Shown in pieces: positions 12,661 through 25,138 of a DNA stretch of 64,000 nt. This stretch comes from Druceiella hillmani (Eukaryota; Arthropoda; Insecta; Lepidoptera; Hepialidae), in the NCBI GenBank assembly GCA_039881145.1, contig JAYKKI010000015.1, forward strand, positions 25,966,001 through 26,030,000, in the 5' to 3' direction. The notes beneath the pieces were generated by a model. The model had not been told where the DNA came from. It did no database searches and saw only the letters and a list, made by a program, of their open reading frames with translations. The position numbers were made by a program, and so were the translations under genes. Each line of letters starts with the position of its first letter. Position 1 is the first letter of the stretch.

Positions 12661-14805
12661 GTAATGAAGGTTATTGAGTATAATTATTTCAAAATGCAGC
12701 TATATTTAAATTTTCAAACCAGCCTGTAGAAGAAATGTATATTAAGTATCATGAAATATTACAAAAAACTATCCATTAGAAGATTTGAAGTAATATAAAA
12801 GCTTAAAAAACTAAATTCGACTACGAAAACAAAAACGAAACAAGTTTGGAGAGCTTTTGCGCGTATTATATTATCTAGATATCCTAAAATTTAGAACAAT
12901 AACATGTAAAACATTTTTCAAAATAATTTTTTTTGCCTAGCGATATGAAAAATAGACCTTCACTACAAGAAAAGAACAATATTATTTTTTTGAGAAAAAT
13001 TACTGTTAAGAAATATATATTATTGTTCTTAATTTTAAGATGTTTAGATAATTTATTGCGTCCAAAACCTCTTAAATGATATTTCATATTTTTTGTGGTG
13101 GTTTTTTAAGCCTTCAGTTTCATTAATATTTACAAACATAAAGCAATTTCGGGCATATTTAAAGGTTAAAAAAGATACATTTAATTGAATATTTGAAAGA
13201 TAATTTTTTCAAATGTATAGAAAGAAAAACATTAAACAGAAAAGGGGACCGAACCTCTTCTTTATCTCAAGTAAATAAAAATAGTATCCACGTCAATAAT
13301 GTTAAATCACATGGTAAGAGAAGATTCAATAAGTTTTGCTTTTTAGTTATGAATATTTCTAAACTTTAATTGTGATTCATATTATTGCTTCTCTTGAGCT
13401 AAAATTACAGACCCTTGGGTAAATAATACATAACCTATTCTGGAATTCTAGAAGATATCCTTCTAACATTGAAATACACATTCTTTAATTTTTGGGTGCA
13501 TTACGTCCTTCTGGGGATAAAGCACGAACTCGTCAAATATTATTTTTACCATTTACATTTTACATATTAACAAAACTCGAAATCTTTGACTTCAGATTAG
13601 TTTGATTATCAATATGTTAATATTTCTTAATATCATTTCATAATTAAGAATGCCTTAAATTTTCATGTCTAATAATTATGTCACAAATAATTAAATTTTT
13701 TTAATAAAACGTAACATGTTTCAATTGTATCTATCTTAACACTCTTAAAAAACCAGTTAGATCCATGTTTATAGATAATTAAATTATCTGATTAATATTA
13801 AGCAGTAAAATACATATCATAAGTAAGATTCTTATGATATTCATAATATAAATTCCGTCTCTACATATAATCTTAAAAATATACGGATTCAACTTAACTG
13901 TTCTATCCAAATAGAATATACCTTACCATATTCCATTAGGATACCACACATTTTCTTTTAGTCATCCTATATCGATGTGCCCCGTAAAGGATAAAGACTA
14001 ATAAAAACGAGCATGACAATATGAACAGTGGTATATCTTCGATAGACTTTGGTTAAAGCACCCTCTTTGGGATGGTTATGTGCGTTATATGGTTTTGTGC
14101 TCCGTATATTAGAAGCCTTGCGATATTCGATGGAGACAATTTTTGGTTATAAAAAATAATGTTGGGTGTTCATGGATATGAATAACGGCAACCTCGCTTC
14201 AGATTTTATCAAAAATTGAGTGTGTATTTATGTATAAAAGAAAACTACTGAGTTCACCGGATTCCAATTTTTCCTTCTCATAAAACCGACAAATGTAGAA
14301 AGTGAAGTTTCATACTGCACAGAGCCTATTTATAAGGTGGATGTCAAATTTGAATTTTTGAATTTATTTTGCAGGATAATTCTTTGAAAATCTGTCAGAA
14401 GTAATTCATGATGTGAAAAATTGATTTGAAATCACTAGTCTGGTTCATCTTGATTCGAATAACTATCGAATTATTTTAGTTTTCATCTTTTATATTATTG
14501 TGTAGCTTTATATTGTACCATATTTACCCAAAAATATATTTACCAAAATATTGCCTTTTTACTTTTAACTTTTTAAATATAATCAATCGTATGTGCTAAA
14601 ATTTCTTCATTGAAAATTGTTTTACAAGAAGAAAGATAATTTTTTATTGCAATAAAATAAACCTTCAATTCAGATTGTAATTTTGTTCAATTCCACCAAG
14701 TAATCAAAATGCATGCAACATACATACCTCTTTATTGCGCTTTCTACTGACAGAGGAGCAAGAGCCCTAGTTAATAATTTAAATTGGACCATGATACTTT
14801 TGAAT
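12661..14805. other. AT-rich spacer, no gene
   Basis: One minus-strand open frame (12884-13087) with low-complexity composition; no repeats recognised. Confidence 0.65.
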
Positions 14806-14845
14806 TCCCTATACTCCGAGTTCATTAAAATTCGGAGTATAGGGA
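14806..14845. repeat. Perfect 14-bp hairpin
   Basis: Arms 14806-14819 and 14832-14845 (TCCCTATACTCCGA / TCGGAGTATAGGGA) with a 12-base loop. More GC than local sequence, so unlikely by chance. Confidence 0.88.
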
Positions 14846-15427
14846 GCCAGAAAAATTTGCGACGTTGTTTCATTCGGAAATTATTTTGACCAGTATGTAC
14901 GAGAAGCCAGAAGAAGACAGATCAAGGTTGCATAGATTGAAATATGCAATTCGTTTCCCACCACCGAACCGTCAGGTGGTCGTCAAAATTAATCGACCAG
15001 TGAGTTTACTTTTATAGCATGATGAAATTATGATATAGGATTTGGAGTAATAAAAATAGATTTGGTGAAGATAGAGATTTATATTTGCAAAGTCTAAATA
15101 AAATGTTAGGGCTTAGTAAAACATACAGGCTGAGAACCGTACAAATAAGGGATGTCAACAAAAAATTTGGAATGTGGGAATGAAGAATCAGTATTTTTAT
15201 CATTCCAAAATAAAAGAAAATTGCATACGAATCATAAACTCTACTACGTTTGATACGAATACAGAGATATCTGTTTCATATTTCCTTTGCTATGATGCAG
15301 TAGGTAACTTCGTCTAGAGACTAAATGATTATATTTTATTGAAATTATAATTATATTAAATCTTAAGAGAATCTACATTGGGAAATCTACGACTATATTC
15401 TATATTATAGGCCAATAAATAAATTAT
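14846..15427. other. AT-rich spacer, no gene
   Basis: Open frame 15012-15203 (minus) is Leu/Ser-rich and unrecognised. Confidence 0.6.
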
Positions 15428-15864
15428 AATCAAGTTTGGGGCCTTTTTCTTTTTTTCATTAAAATATTGTTATGAAAAAGGTTAATTTTTTCTTCAAATA
15501 GCTGGTGAGAAAGGAGCACCCAATTTATAGAGCTATACCAGGGAAGAATAGATGAGTGAATTACAGCTTTGCGTCTAGATTTTTTGAATATTGTGTCTAT
15601 CTCGAGATTGAATTTGGTCGCTATAAATACTTAACTCTATTATATAAATACTTAATCAAGTTTGGGGCCTTTTTCTTTTTTTCATTAAAATATTGTTATG
15701 AAAAAGGTTAATTTTTTCTTCAAATAGCTGGTGAGAAAGGAGCACCCAATTTATAGAGCTATACCAGGGAAGAATAGATGAGTGAATTACAGCTTTGCGT
15801 CTAGATTTTTTGAATATTGTGTCTATCTCGAGATTGAATTTGGTCGCTATAAATACTTAACTCT
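15428..15864. repeat. Perfect 211-bp direct duplication
   Basis: 15428-15638 and 15654-15864 are base-for-base identical by eye (both start AATCAAGTTTGGGGCC and end AAATACTTAACTCT), separated by 15 bp, ATTATATAAATACTT, giving a 226-bp offset. The spacer echoes the unit's own end (TATAAATACTTAA), suggesting slippage or template switching. Perfect identity points to a very recent event or an assembly artefact. No coding function seen. Confidence 0.95.
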
Positions 15865-16979
15865 CTACCGCTTTACTCTGAGATAAGGTCCATAAAACCT
15901 ATAGAATTTTCATTTAGTATAACTTTGGTTGTAAATACTATAAATATGAAAACTGATGACTAAGTTCCATGTTTTCACAAATATAAATTATACTGTTATA
16001 ACACGGTAATTATACTATTGTAAATTGTAATGTACATTGATGATATGTTTGAAAAAAAAGTGTTGTATGCTATTTAAATTATTTTAAATTTAAAATCCAT
16101 TTTTAAAATCATTGTTCAGCTTATCCCTATGCCCGAGTTTATGATAATTTTTCCGTTTATGATAATAGTTCTTACCGGAATAATTCTTATGTTTCAATCT
16201 AAAATGTGGTCTACCATTTGTACCTTTTGTATTAAAAATATGTTCTGTCTATATTTCTGTTTATGGTTAACCTATGTGCATGTTTGTTCAAGCTATCCAT
16301 GAAGACTCTTCAAACAATTTGAATTATAGTTTTTTTATTTGAATATGCCAAACAAAATTTTGTTAAAGATCTTCTAATAGATATCATGAGAAAAAATTAA
16401 CCTTAATTTAATTTTTCGATTTATAATAAGTTGTTTAACTTTTATAATCGTTATTAATGAATAAAAAAATAAAGAATAATTATATCATCACGAAAATATT
16501 ATCAAGAATGAAAGTTTTTATTTGGGATTTAATGGCCTTTCAATATCAAAGCAGTTACATAAAATGTTTAATCTTATTGCATTACATCGAACTTTTTATG
16601 TTACTGACCTCACTTATGTTTTCAATCTGTAATTCGACACGATTTTAATTGTTCAATTCACATTAAGTTCCTATTTGTCTCCGTTTCAAAATAAGAAATC
16701 AAATAATTTAATGGTGAGATAACACTATATTTCCATTGCACACAATTTGCTTGTTCTTGTAGATACTGAAACATAAAATGAGAAGGAAAACGTTTGCATC
16801 TTTCATGTTTGATAAATAGTTTTATGTAATTATTTTACTGGAATTTTATATGGCAGATCAACGTGAAGATTAATTCGCAGACGGGCTTTCTTTGAATGAA
16901 AAATAATATATGAAAATTTAATTTAATTTTGAAAGATTTAGACCGTTATCATATAATTGGTCAACATATTAACTACGAT
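15865..16979. other. AT-rich spacer, no gene
   Basis: Nothing supported beyond short chance open frames. Confidence 0.65.
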
Positions 16980-17110
16980 GTCTACAGAAAGCAATTGTTT
17001 ACAACATTTTATGGACATAAATTCTTTGTAACCGACGGACAGCCGGACGTGACGACAATATAAAAATTCATTGTTTTCTTACGCCAAATTAGAAAGAAAA
17101 CCGACCTCAA
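16980..17110 (+). mobile_element. GGTTCC-family repeat, tail fragment (diverged)
   Basis: GTAACCGACGGACAGCCGGA then CGTGACGACAATATAAAAAT: the multi-ACGGAC segment typical of the family tail, but the terminal GGTTCC/GGAACC pair is not preserved. Confidence 0.4.
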
Positions 17111-20100
17111 AATAACGGAAAATTTTGTAAAATACACATAAATTTTTATATTCTAAATAAAGTATATATAATACTAGGGTGTATTTTATATATAAGGACA
17201 TTTTCAGTGTCGCTAAAGCTAGCAGGCCAAATTTCTCATCATGTTGACAGTACAAACAATGTCTGAGGTATTCATATTTTTTAAAATTATTTAATAATTG
17301 ATAAACCTTTAATGATACATTAATATGTAAAGTTTTGTACTTGTAGGATTTATGAGATTATAAAGACATAAAACTTTTACAGATATTATTCTATTATAAC
17401 TCGCAAAATGTAAAACACTCGCAGAGTTTCAGATGTGAAAATTACTTTTTGCAATTAGAAAAATTACTGCCCCTTTGAATATATTAATTAGTATTTTTAA
17501 AATAAAGTTTTTTTTAAATTATTGACGAATGGGTATTTTTGCGTTATGGAATACAGCTGTTTTTTTATGATTCTTAAGTGGTTCTAGCACCATTGAATCT
17601 AATAAGTTTTTGTGGGCGCTAAGTCAAAATACAATGTAAAAATATCTATGCATAGAAATTTAAAATTAATATTTGGAGTACTAAGCAAAAAAGTTAAAAA
17701 TTTTCTTGGAATTTAGTATTAAACCTCTCTATTATGTTAAATAAAGGTAGAAATATAGTTTCACTTTCTTATTCTAGACCTTACTAGCAGATCAATAGTG
17801 AACATATGCCGTCGTTCGTGTGTAGTAAAAAACTGCAATAAATGACGTTATTGGTATTAAGGTAGCTATGCGCGACCGTTAATAACTCGTGTTATATAAA
17901 ATACGAAGTGTTATCCTTTTTTAGATTTGGAGTCGAATTGTATATCAGCCTCAGTGAAGTTAATGTTGGAGTGTATTTATTAAAGAAGATTGCCCTAAAC
18001 TTAATAACTCGAAAATAATAAAGTTATTACGGAAAAGTGACTTAAGGGGCGATAAAGAAATATTGCTAAATTATCGAAATGGTGAAAAATTATAAATGTT
18101 TGCTCATGAGGGGAAACTATGCGAAAGACGATACACAACCAAGTATTGAACTTATTTTACAACTAGGGAAATATTATAATAAATTCAAGCACTTAGTATA
18201 ACAGGTATCTTTCTTTTTTTTCTCATTATTAATGTTTTTACGTTGAAAAATATAAAACATTATCAATTTGTTAGATTGTTTTCTGTAAGTACCTAAAATT
18301 TTTAAATGTTCCTACAACCTGAAACAGGATCGTATAGTATGAACATTTTTTGAAAAACATATTAAAAATTAATGGACAGTCTTCTAAGGATATAACGTAT
18401 AGATAATTTAACTCAAAATTATTGTTGTCGGTTGCAAAAGTTTGGTAGGGGGATATACGGGGAAGGCACTTAACACGGAATATAAAATTTAGATATGTGT
18501 AAATACTAAATACATTCTAAAATAAAATTATTTGTGTTTAATTACTATGTACGTGTGTTTACTAAGGAAACTAGGTTTTTTGAAACGAATAAACGACATT
18601 TAATTTTGACACTTGACAGTTTGCAAAATTTTCAATACGCGTACACGTTGCCAAACTGAAATTTAGTGTCATTTTAGTTTATTAAATTAAAATAATGTAT
18701 TTCTAACCTAAATTCTAGCGACAATTGTATTTTTGAATTATGGATAAAAAGTGTTTAAATAAGTAAATGATGCGTAGTTGCCTGTTTGCCAATTTTTTGA
18801 GGTGTAATATGGTAATGAGTCATTGAACAGCTACATTTCTTAATTTTGCAGGTATATAAATATAAGCGGCAAGTCAATGTACTTGGAATTCTGGAGACCC
18901 CTTAACCGATATGACACAAATAACTTAAACGATGTTCATTTTTTAGCTTCATTTCTAGACTTATTAAGCTTTTTGTTCAGTTCCAGTTAAATAACCGTGA
19001 CCGATGTCACTTTGTAAACAATAGGTGTTTTACTAGTAAAGTCTGTTACATACGCTCTAGAGTATAAAGCTCTCTACGAGTTATATTTACCAAATTTAGA
19101 ATCTAGTCATCAGTCTAGTTCAGAGATTGGTTACTATTTTTTGATATTATTGAACTTTTCAATATTATCGAATATTTTCAACATCTAATATTTTCAGTAA
19201 TTAATATATCCATTAACGTGACATAAGGTATGAGGTGTTACAGCTAATTGGTTTCACGTTTCGTCAATAGTACTAGACTCTTAAATTTTATGAAAATACA
19301 ATAGTACAGATAACATACGTTGACTTTCTTCCACAATAGATTTTTTAACTCATTTGTTCAGTTAAATGTATATTTTATTGTAAAAAAGTTTATCTCGATT
19401 GAATGTAATAAAACAATTCAGTATTAAATAATATACTTTTGTTTAATGTTAATTGAAAACGCAGAATTTAGTTATGTTATGTACTTAAGATATTTTTGCG
19501 ATGAGTATATTGCTTTGTTAAAAGATTTATTGTGAATAATAGAGATTGTAATTAAAAAAATAAGCCTAATAAAAATTAAGTTTTAAAAATGAGAAAAAAA
19601 TAAAAAGTATGAAAAAAATAAACTTAAACATTTCCTAAATTTGAAAACATATTGAAAACTATTGAATCGGAGAAGAAAAGGACCAGAGGGTAGCAAAATT
19701 AAAAATGTAGGCGATGTAATATTTTTTAGGTAACTTTTGAATCTGTTCATTTACGTCAGTTAGTGATAAGTTAAGTAGTTTAGACAATAAATAACTTTTT
19801 CCAGATGTATCATTCAAGATAATAAACTTACTTTTCTAATCATAAAGTGAAACTTAATAGCTTTAAACAAGTTTTCATTAAATATAATTTTTGTTGCAGT
19901 AAATCCTAATAAATGCAAGATTAGTCTCGTTAATCTAAATATTTCTGTGTGAAAAGGGAAAATTTCTTTCATTACTAAAAAAACATGCCACATATACCAC
20001 GGAAATTTGATTCACATTTAGTGTCTTTCTTAGGTTTTTTATTCATAGGTATTAAAGATCTTTTACTGATGAAAGTTTACGGTTTGATGGTAACATTCAT

Positions 20101-20136
20101 TTTAGTATCAAATATTTTTCGAACAAGTTGTTTAAT
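17111..20136. other. AT-rich spacer, no gene
   Basis: 3 kb without an open frame above 60 codons and without a recognised repeat. Confidence 0.7.
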
Positions 20137-20381
20137 CACAATTAAATGAAACTACGTGATGTAGTATTATTTCTACTTTCTTTAATTTCTTTATCACGAC
20201 CTAGGTTTCGTTGTATTACAACATCTTCAGGTGGGATATTAGCAAACATTCTTTGCTAATATCCCACAATCTTTGCTAATATCCCACCTGAAGATGTTGT
20301 AATATAACGAAACCTAGGTCGTGGTAAATAAATTAAAGAAAGTAGAAATAATACTACATCACGTAGTTTCATTTAATTATG
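20137..20381. mobile_element. Foldback element (MITE-like), full copy 2
   Basis: Second complete copy of the palindromic element seen at 7.2 kb. It has the same outer end (CACAATTAAATGAAACTACG), the same CCTAGG-containing arm and the same complementary right arm ending in CATTTAATTATG. The centre contains a short internal duplication: TTTGCTAATATCCCAC occurs twice in tandem around 20251-20286, making this copy about 20 bp longer. The flank 20382-20422 repeats the roughly 40 bp found to the right of copy 1. The transcript would form a long hairpin. Confidence 0.85.
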
Positions 20382-20422
20382 AATAATGAATTTCTACAAA
20401 ATTAACGCGATATATATTCAAA

Positions 20423-22370
20423 AGTTGTTTAATGTTTAGATATTATTTTTAACTATAGCCAACTTCCAATTTTTTTTTCAGAAGTGCAAAAAATCATCAA
20501 CGAGATTTGCAGGCTCTGCGTTATTCATTAAGGCATAATATTATTAGCTTGTATCAATTACATTATCAATATAACCGTGGGTAAACTGGATAAATGTTTA
20601 ACGTAAGTTTAGAAGTAGGTTTAAATTTTTATCTTAACGATTTCTACTTTTAAAAATAAAAAATTATTTTATTGTTATATGTACTTATATTGGTCTAAAC
20701 AAAATATAGCTATTATGAAATTATCTTTAAGAAATTTGTATAGATATATGAGTTTATTTTTTGGTATAAATAGCATATTTTTATAAAATAAATACCTTGT
20801 TTTATAAAAAATATATTCAAAATAGATTTGAGAAAAATTCGTCGGATAAAGATTATATAAAAGAAGTAAACCATTAGGTTTGCTTCTTTTAAGTGTGAGT
20901 AGAAGAAATAGATAAATAAAATAAACGATTAATTTAGAAAAGATGCCTTGACTTACAGGCAATTAATGTATTGCTTTATTTTTTTAATATTTAAAGTATT
21001 TTTTATGAGTTTAATTTAAAAACAAAGGAATTAAAAATGTTAGCTGCGTATTTTTATCTCATTCTTAAATTAAGTAACTCTGTACTTTGTATTTGTAGCG
21101 AATATCTCTTAAAGTGATACCTTGTTGTAACTTGGAATAAGGATCGCCGGTAAGGCAAACAAGCGATTACTGAGAAGCTGCGCATAATAAAAACCTCATC
21201 ACTTTACGCGCTTTCTCAGTGCAATTGAATTGCTTTTATCGTTTACGCTGGATGAGAAAAATGAAAGTTAAGAGGTTTAACCGTATGAGCTACATTTTCA
21301 CATTTAAAATTTGGAATTTTGTTAAGACTTTTCTGTTTATTATTTTGTTTTTGCTTGACCTTTTTGAATAACATTAGTAAGTGTAAATATCTCGAAGATC
21401 CTGCTAGCCCAAACTGCATTGATAATGGCAGTACGGTGCAAGATTATTGTAAACTACCAATAAGTAAAATCTAATGGAATTACCAAATTTTCAATATTTG
21501 TTTTTCAGCATCGCGGTAATGTCATTTGTTTGTATGAAAATATTCTGATCAACAACGGTGTATCTTCTTGTACAACCATCCATTTTCTTACAATATTTTC
21601 TTACATGCTTTTTTGTTATATCATAATTGTGTCTCTTTGAGTAAACGAAGCTTCAAATATCATAATTTATATATTTTTTAAAATTTATTTTCTGCTATTC
21701 ACGTCTGCTGTTAGGAGATTTAATATCATAAATTATAAAAAATAAAACTCTTAAATATTCAAATTTGTTTATATTTTTAAGAGGATAGATATATTTCCAC
21801 CCTCGACATCCACCCCTTTTTAAAACAACACAAGTACTCACACAGCATCAGCTAAAATAAATGCATAAATTTATAAGCAGACAAGACTCACGGTCGAAAA
21901 ATTTCTTTCCAGGCCGTCTTGACGCCCGCCGTCATGTAAATTCCTCCCACAGGTTTCAACACATTCTTTCTCGCTAAACTACTTATAAAGTCAACATATA
22001 TTTGGCAAAAGCAAAAGTTTGAAACTCATCCTGTATCATAAAGCCAGATCTGAGGGAAAAGTCCGGTTTTATTGCCAACTTCTTGCAATAACCGCGCACC
22101 ATTCGCATTTTACAATTCAAAAACTCTTTTTTAATATCTATAATTTAAGATTTTTAATATCTATAATATACTTATTCTCAAAAAATGTACTGAAATTTAA
22201 TAATAATTGGAGTAATTAAACTCCAATAATGATAATAAAAGAAAAAGAAGACAAGAGACATTTAAAAGAAAAATAAACTTAAGTAGGGTTCAAGTTACTT
22301 TAACTCTTTTTAAAAAATAATTTTCGAATTTCAAACTAAGAATGTCGCAATAACATTGATTCCATATGTG

Positions 22371-22372
<2 letters not shown>
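20423..22372. other. AT-rich spacer, no gene
   Basis: Open frame 20675-20962 (minus) is AT-driven Tyr/Phe/Leu/Lys-rich sequence. A loose inverted repeat (ACTGAGAAGC... / ...GCTTTCTCAGT) lies at about 21171-21225. Confidence 0.6.
21860..21965. other. Small GC-rich patch
   Basis: GGCCGTCTTGACGCCCGCCG within AT-rich DNA; no open frame or repeat partner seen. Confidence 0.35.
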
Positions 22373-22434
<62 letters not shown>

Positions 22435-22450
22435 CTATATATACATATAC

Positions 22451-22510
<60 letters not shown>
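22373..22510. repeat. (TA)n microsatellite, about 138 bp
   Basis: TA dinucleotide tract with a few G, C interruptions near 22422-22466. Confidence 0.97.
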
Positions 22511-22512
<2 letters not shown>

Positions 22513-24189
22513 AATATCTATATATTTACGTTATTTACAGTAAATTACAACTATAAAAATTGATGATAAAATTATATTTAAATATAAATTTAACGCAAAA
22601 ATTTCTATCATGTATTTTAATATATTTTACTTTTTGCAAAATGACATTCGCAAAAGTGAACATTTTTTTAGTCTAATTAATAAATACTATATGTGATATA
22701 CTTATGATTTCCAAAATCCTTTTTATCATACGACCAAAAGACCTATTTGAAGTGTTTGTGATTTTTTCATAAATTACGAGTAGATATACGAGTATAAGTT
22801 TATGCAAATAATACAATGCGTTACTGCTAAATTTTTTTTATAATAATAAACTCCACCCCTTAAATATAATTATTTTATCATGTTTTTCACTTTTATAAAC
22901 TTATATTATTTTAGTGGACAATTAAGACGACGTCCCATACACTAATTAATTAAAACCACAACGTAAATGACCGATTTTTACTGACCATTTCCATTTAACC
23001 CGGAATTCTGCAAACAATTTATCGATTGTAATGTCACCTTGGTCTTGTGTCTAATCTAACGTATGCAATACGTATTGCTTATATTTTACGCTTAGTTTTA
23101 TGGCATTGTTAAACGGTTACAAGGCAGCAAAATAAATTGTATTAAAATCACAAATAATGAAGTAATAGAAAACAGCAACATTAAATTGAATTGCCAGGAA
23201 CCAAAATTTCCAAGGAAACCAAAGGGTAACTTTAATGTTAATAACAACAACGACGATGAGAATAATTCCAATAATTAATAATATGTCTTCCTCAGTCAAT
23301 TCGATAAAACATACCCAAACAAACAAAACACATAAATATACTATGCTAAAAGAAGGATTACTTACCAAATTCAATTGATGGAAGAAATATTTTCCAATGG
23401 GAAATATGAAAGGAAAGGCGGAGAAATGGAATGAGAAAAATTGGAAAGAGTAAGTTAGAACAAAGGCAGCGGGGATTTGACTTTGGCGGCTTGTGCTCTA
23501 AAAATGTGTATAATTTGCAGCCATAGTGTAGAGGCCGATTAGTAATAACAATAGGGAAAAAAGGCTTCGAAGAACTCTGTAATAATCGCTCGATACTAGA
23601 GCAATTCCATGGTAAATATTTATTAATACTTTAATTTAACAATGTGAAATACATCTTTAATGAAATTGAACTATTATTAATTTAATGAATTGAACTATAT
23701 CTTCTGCAAACAAATACTTGTAGTCGATACGTAATTAAAAGTTAAGTTGATGTTTTTACAATTAGTAATTTTTAATATTGAGTTCTATGTTTCCGATAAA
23801 AATAAGATATTTTTTACAAAAAATCGACTTCAAGAAAGTAGCTACTAAAAAATACCAAAGGAATTACTAAAAATAAGTGTCCATTTAATCACAATAAATA
23901 ACTAAGTTACTTATTTATAATATCGATGCCAGCACTGTCGACTTAAAGTAATTTATTATTTTACTAAATGTATAAATTTAAACGTTAATGTCTAATGTAA
24001 TCACAATACGAAAAATCTTCATATAAGGTGTATTTATAATATAACATTTTATATTTGTTTAAGTTGCTTGGCGGTGCTGGTACTGACTTTTAGAAAGTAA
24101 TTTATTTTTAGATAATTTTTTCTTACTTTTTTGAAATTATTTTTGTATGGAAAAATATCTCATTTTTGAAATTTCAGTGATAAATGACA
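22511..24189. other. AT-rich spacer, no gene
   Basis: The minus-strand open frame 23117-23374 is a hydrophobic, low-complexity translation without a known family. Confidence 0.6.
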
Positions 24190-24246
24190 GGCTCTTTTTC
24201 CTTTCTCTCTTTTTCTTTTCTCTCTCGGCTCTTTTTCTTTTCCCTC
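24190..24246 (+). repeat. Pyrimidine-rich tract with a 37-bp repeat
   Basis: Almost entirely C/T; GGCTCTTTTTC occurs at 24190 and 24227. It lies just past the end of the mariner remnant. No gene follows that would make it a splice-site tract. Confidence 0.75.
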
Positions 24247-24389
24247 AATGCATTCCTCAGATCTGTCAATTAATTTAATTAAACCCCAAAAAAATGTTTC
24301 ATTTCGAATATTAATCGAAATTGCAAATTTCCCTCACTTTTTCTTCTTCACTGCTTCTTTAAGCTATCCTATGAACCAGCCTAGTGCTA

Positions 24390-24716
24390 CCCCGTTATAT
24401 AAACGCTACTATGTTGAAATCGCTGAGCAGAATACTCCGTGTGTTGGTGGCCATGGCTTTTCCGATCAGTTGCGATACCTCCAACAGCTTAGGGTGGGAT
24501 ACCATTTTTATGCCACTACATGGATACCTAGTTAGATTTAGGCTTGTAATGATGAACGTAACTTTCACCATTTCTAACAATTTGGCTCAAAATTTTATGC
24601 TTATCTTCTTTACAGAGATCCAAATAGTAGCGTAGCATGACAAATATACTTGTAAGTGCGAGGCCAATTAAGCCTGCGAAGTTGTTTGAGAAGCTATACA
24701 AAAAACAAAACGTCAT
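24390..24716 (-). pseudogene. Mariner-like transposase remnant
   Basis: On the minus strand, 24716 to 24528 reads LCKEDKHKILSQIVRNGESYVHHYKPKSN, resembling the mariner/Tc1 core around the second catalytic aspartate (typical form: RIVTGDETWVHHYxPESK). The Asp of GDE is replaced (NGES). The neighbouring frame continues M-stop-WHKNGIPP, matching the family's SMEWxHKGSPP, and the next frame carries KLLEVSQLIGKAMATNTRSI followed by LLSDF, resembling KVxxSAGKVMATxFWDxxGILLIDF. Three frames and stops in about 330 bp show it is dead. Neither the N-terminal helix-turn-helix region nor terminal inverted repeats were found. It lies about 400 bp upstream of the helicase pseudogene and on the opposite strand, so the two are independent insertions. 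The match is from memory of the family and is moderate; a database alignment would settle it. Confidence 0.6.
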
Positions 24717-25138
24717 AAAAATAAGGTTGAGTTAAAGACTTGTTCGTGACCTACAGTAACTTATTGCCTTTGCCATTTGCCGCCAATGATGAATCATCTT
24801 TATTTAATAATATCTTTGACAGGTATCAGCTAAGATCCAACCGTCACGAAGAATTAAGTTTGGTTGAGTTTGCTGTTTGATGTGTCCATTTTTATATGGA
24901 TAGAAGATCATGGCGACGGTGAGTTTCGTAAACAAGAGGTCTAGACAGTAAGGTACATCACCTTGGGCGATAATACAAAAATGCAAATAAGAAAAAAACA
25001 GCATTTATTCAGACGGAGGGTGATACACCCAAAACCTGCTTTCTAGGTCAGACCTCTTAATCAAACCTATTGGTGGAACAATTGTAACATGCCTAAACTG
25101 TTATTTAACATTCTCTTGCTCAGGTTGTAGTTCTAAAT

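Noticed and set aside
21171..21225. Inverted repeat ACTGAGAAGC / GCTTTCTCAGT
   Set aside because: Too short and imperfect to call an element.
22356..22556. Open frame of Tyr-Ile repeats
   Set aside because: Microsatellite translation; the same applies at 32436-32645, 40592-40789 and 43122-43319.
24248..24635. Plus-strand open frames of 83-95 codons
   Set aside because: Antisense shadows of the mariner-like remnant.
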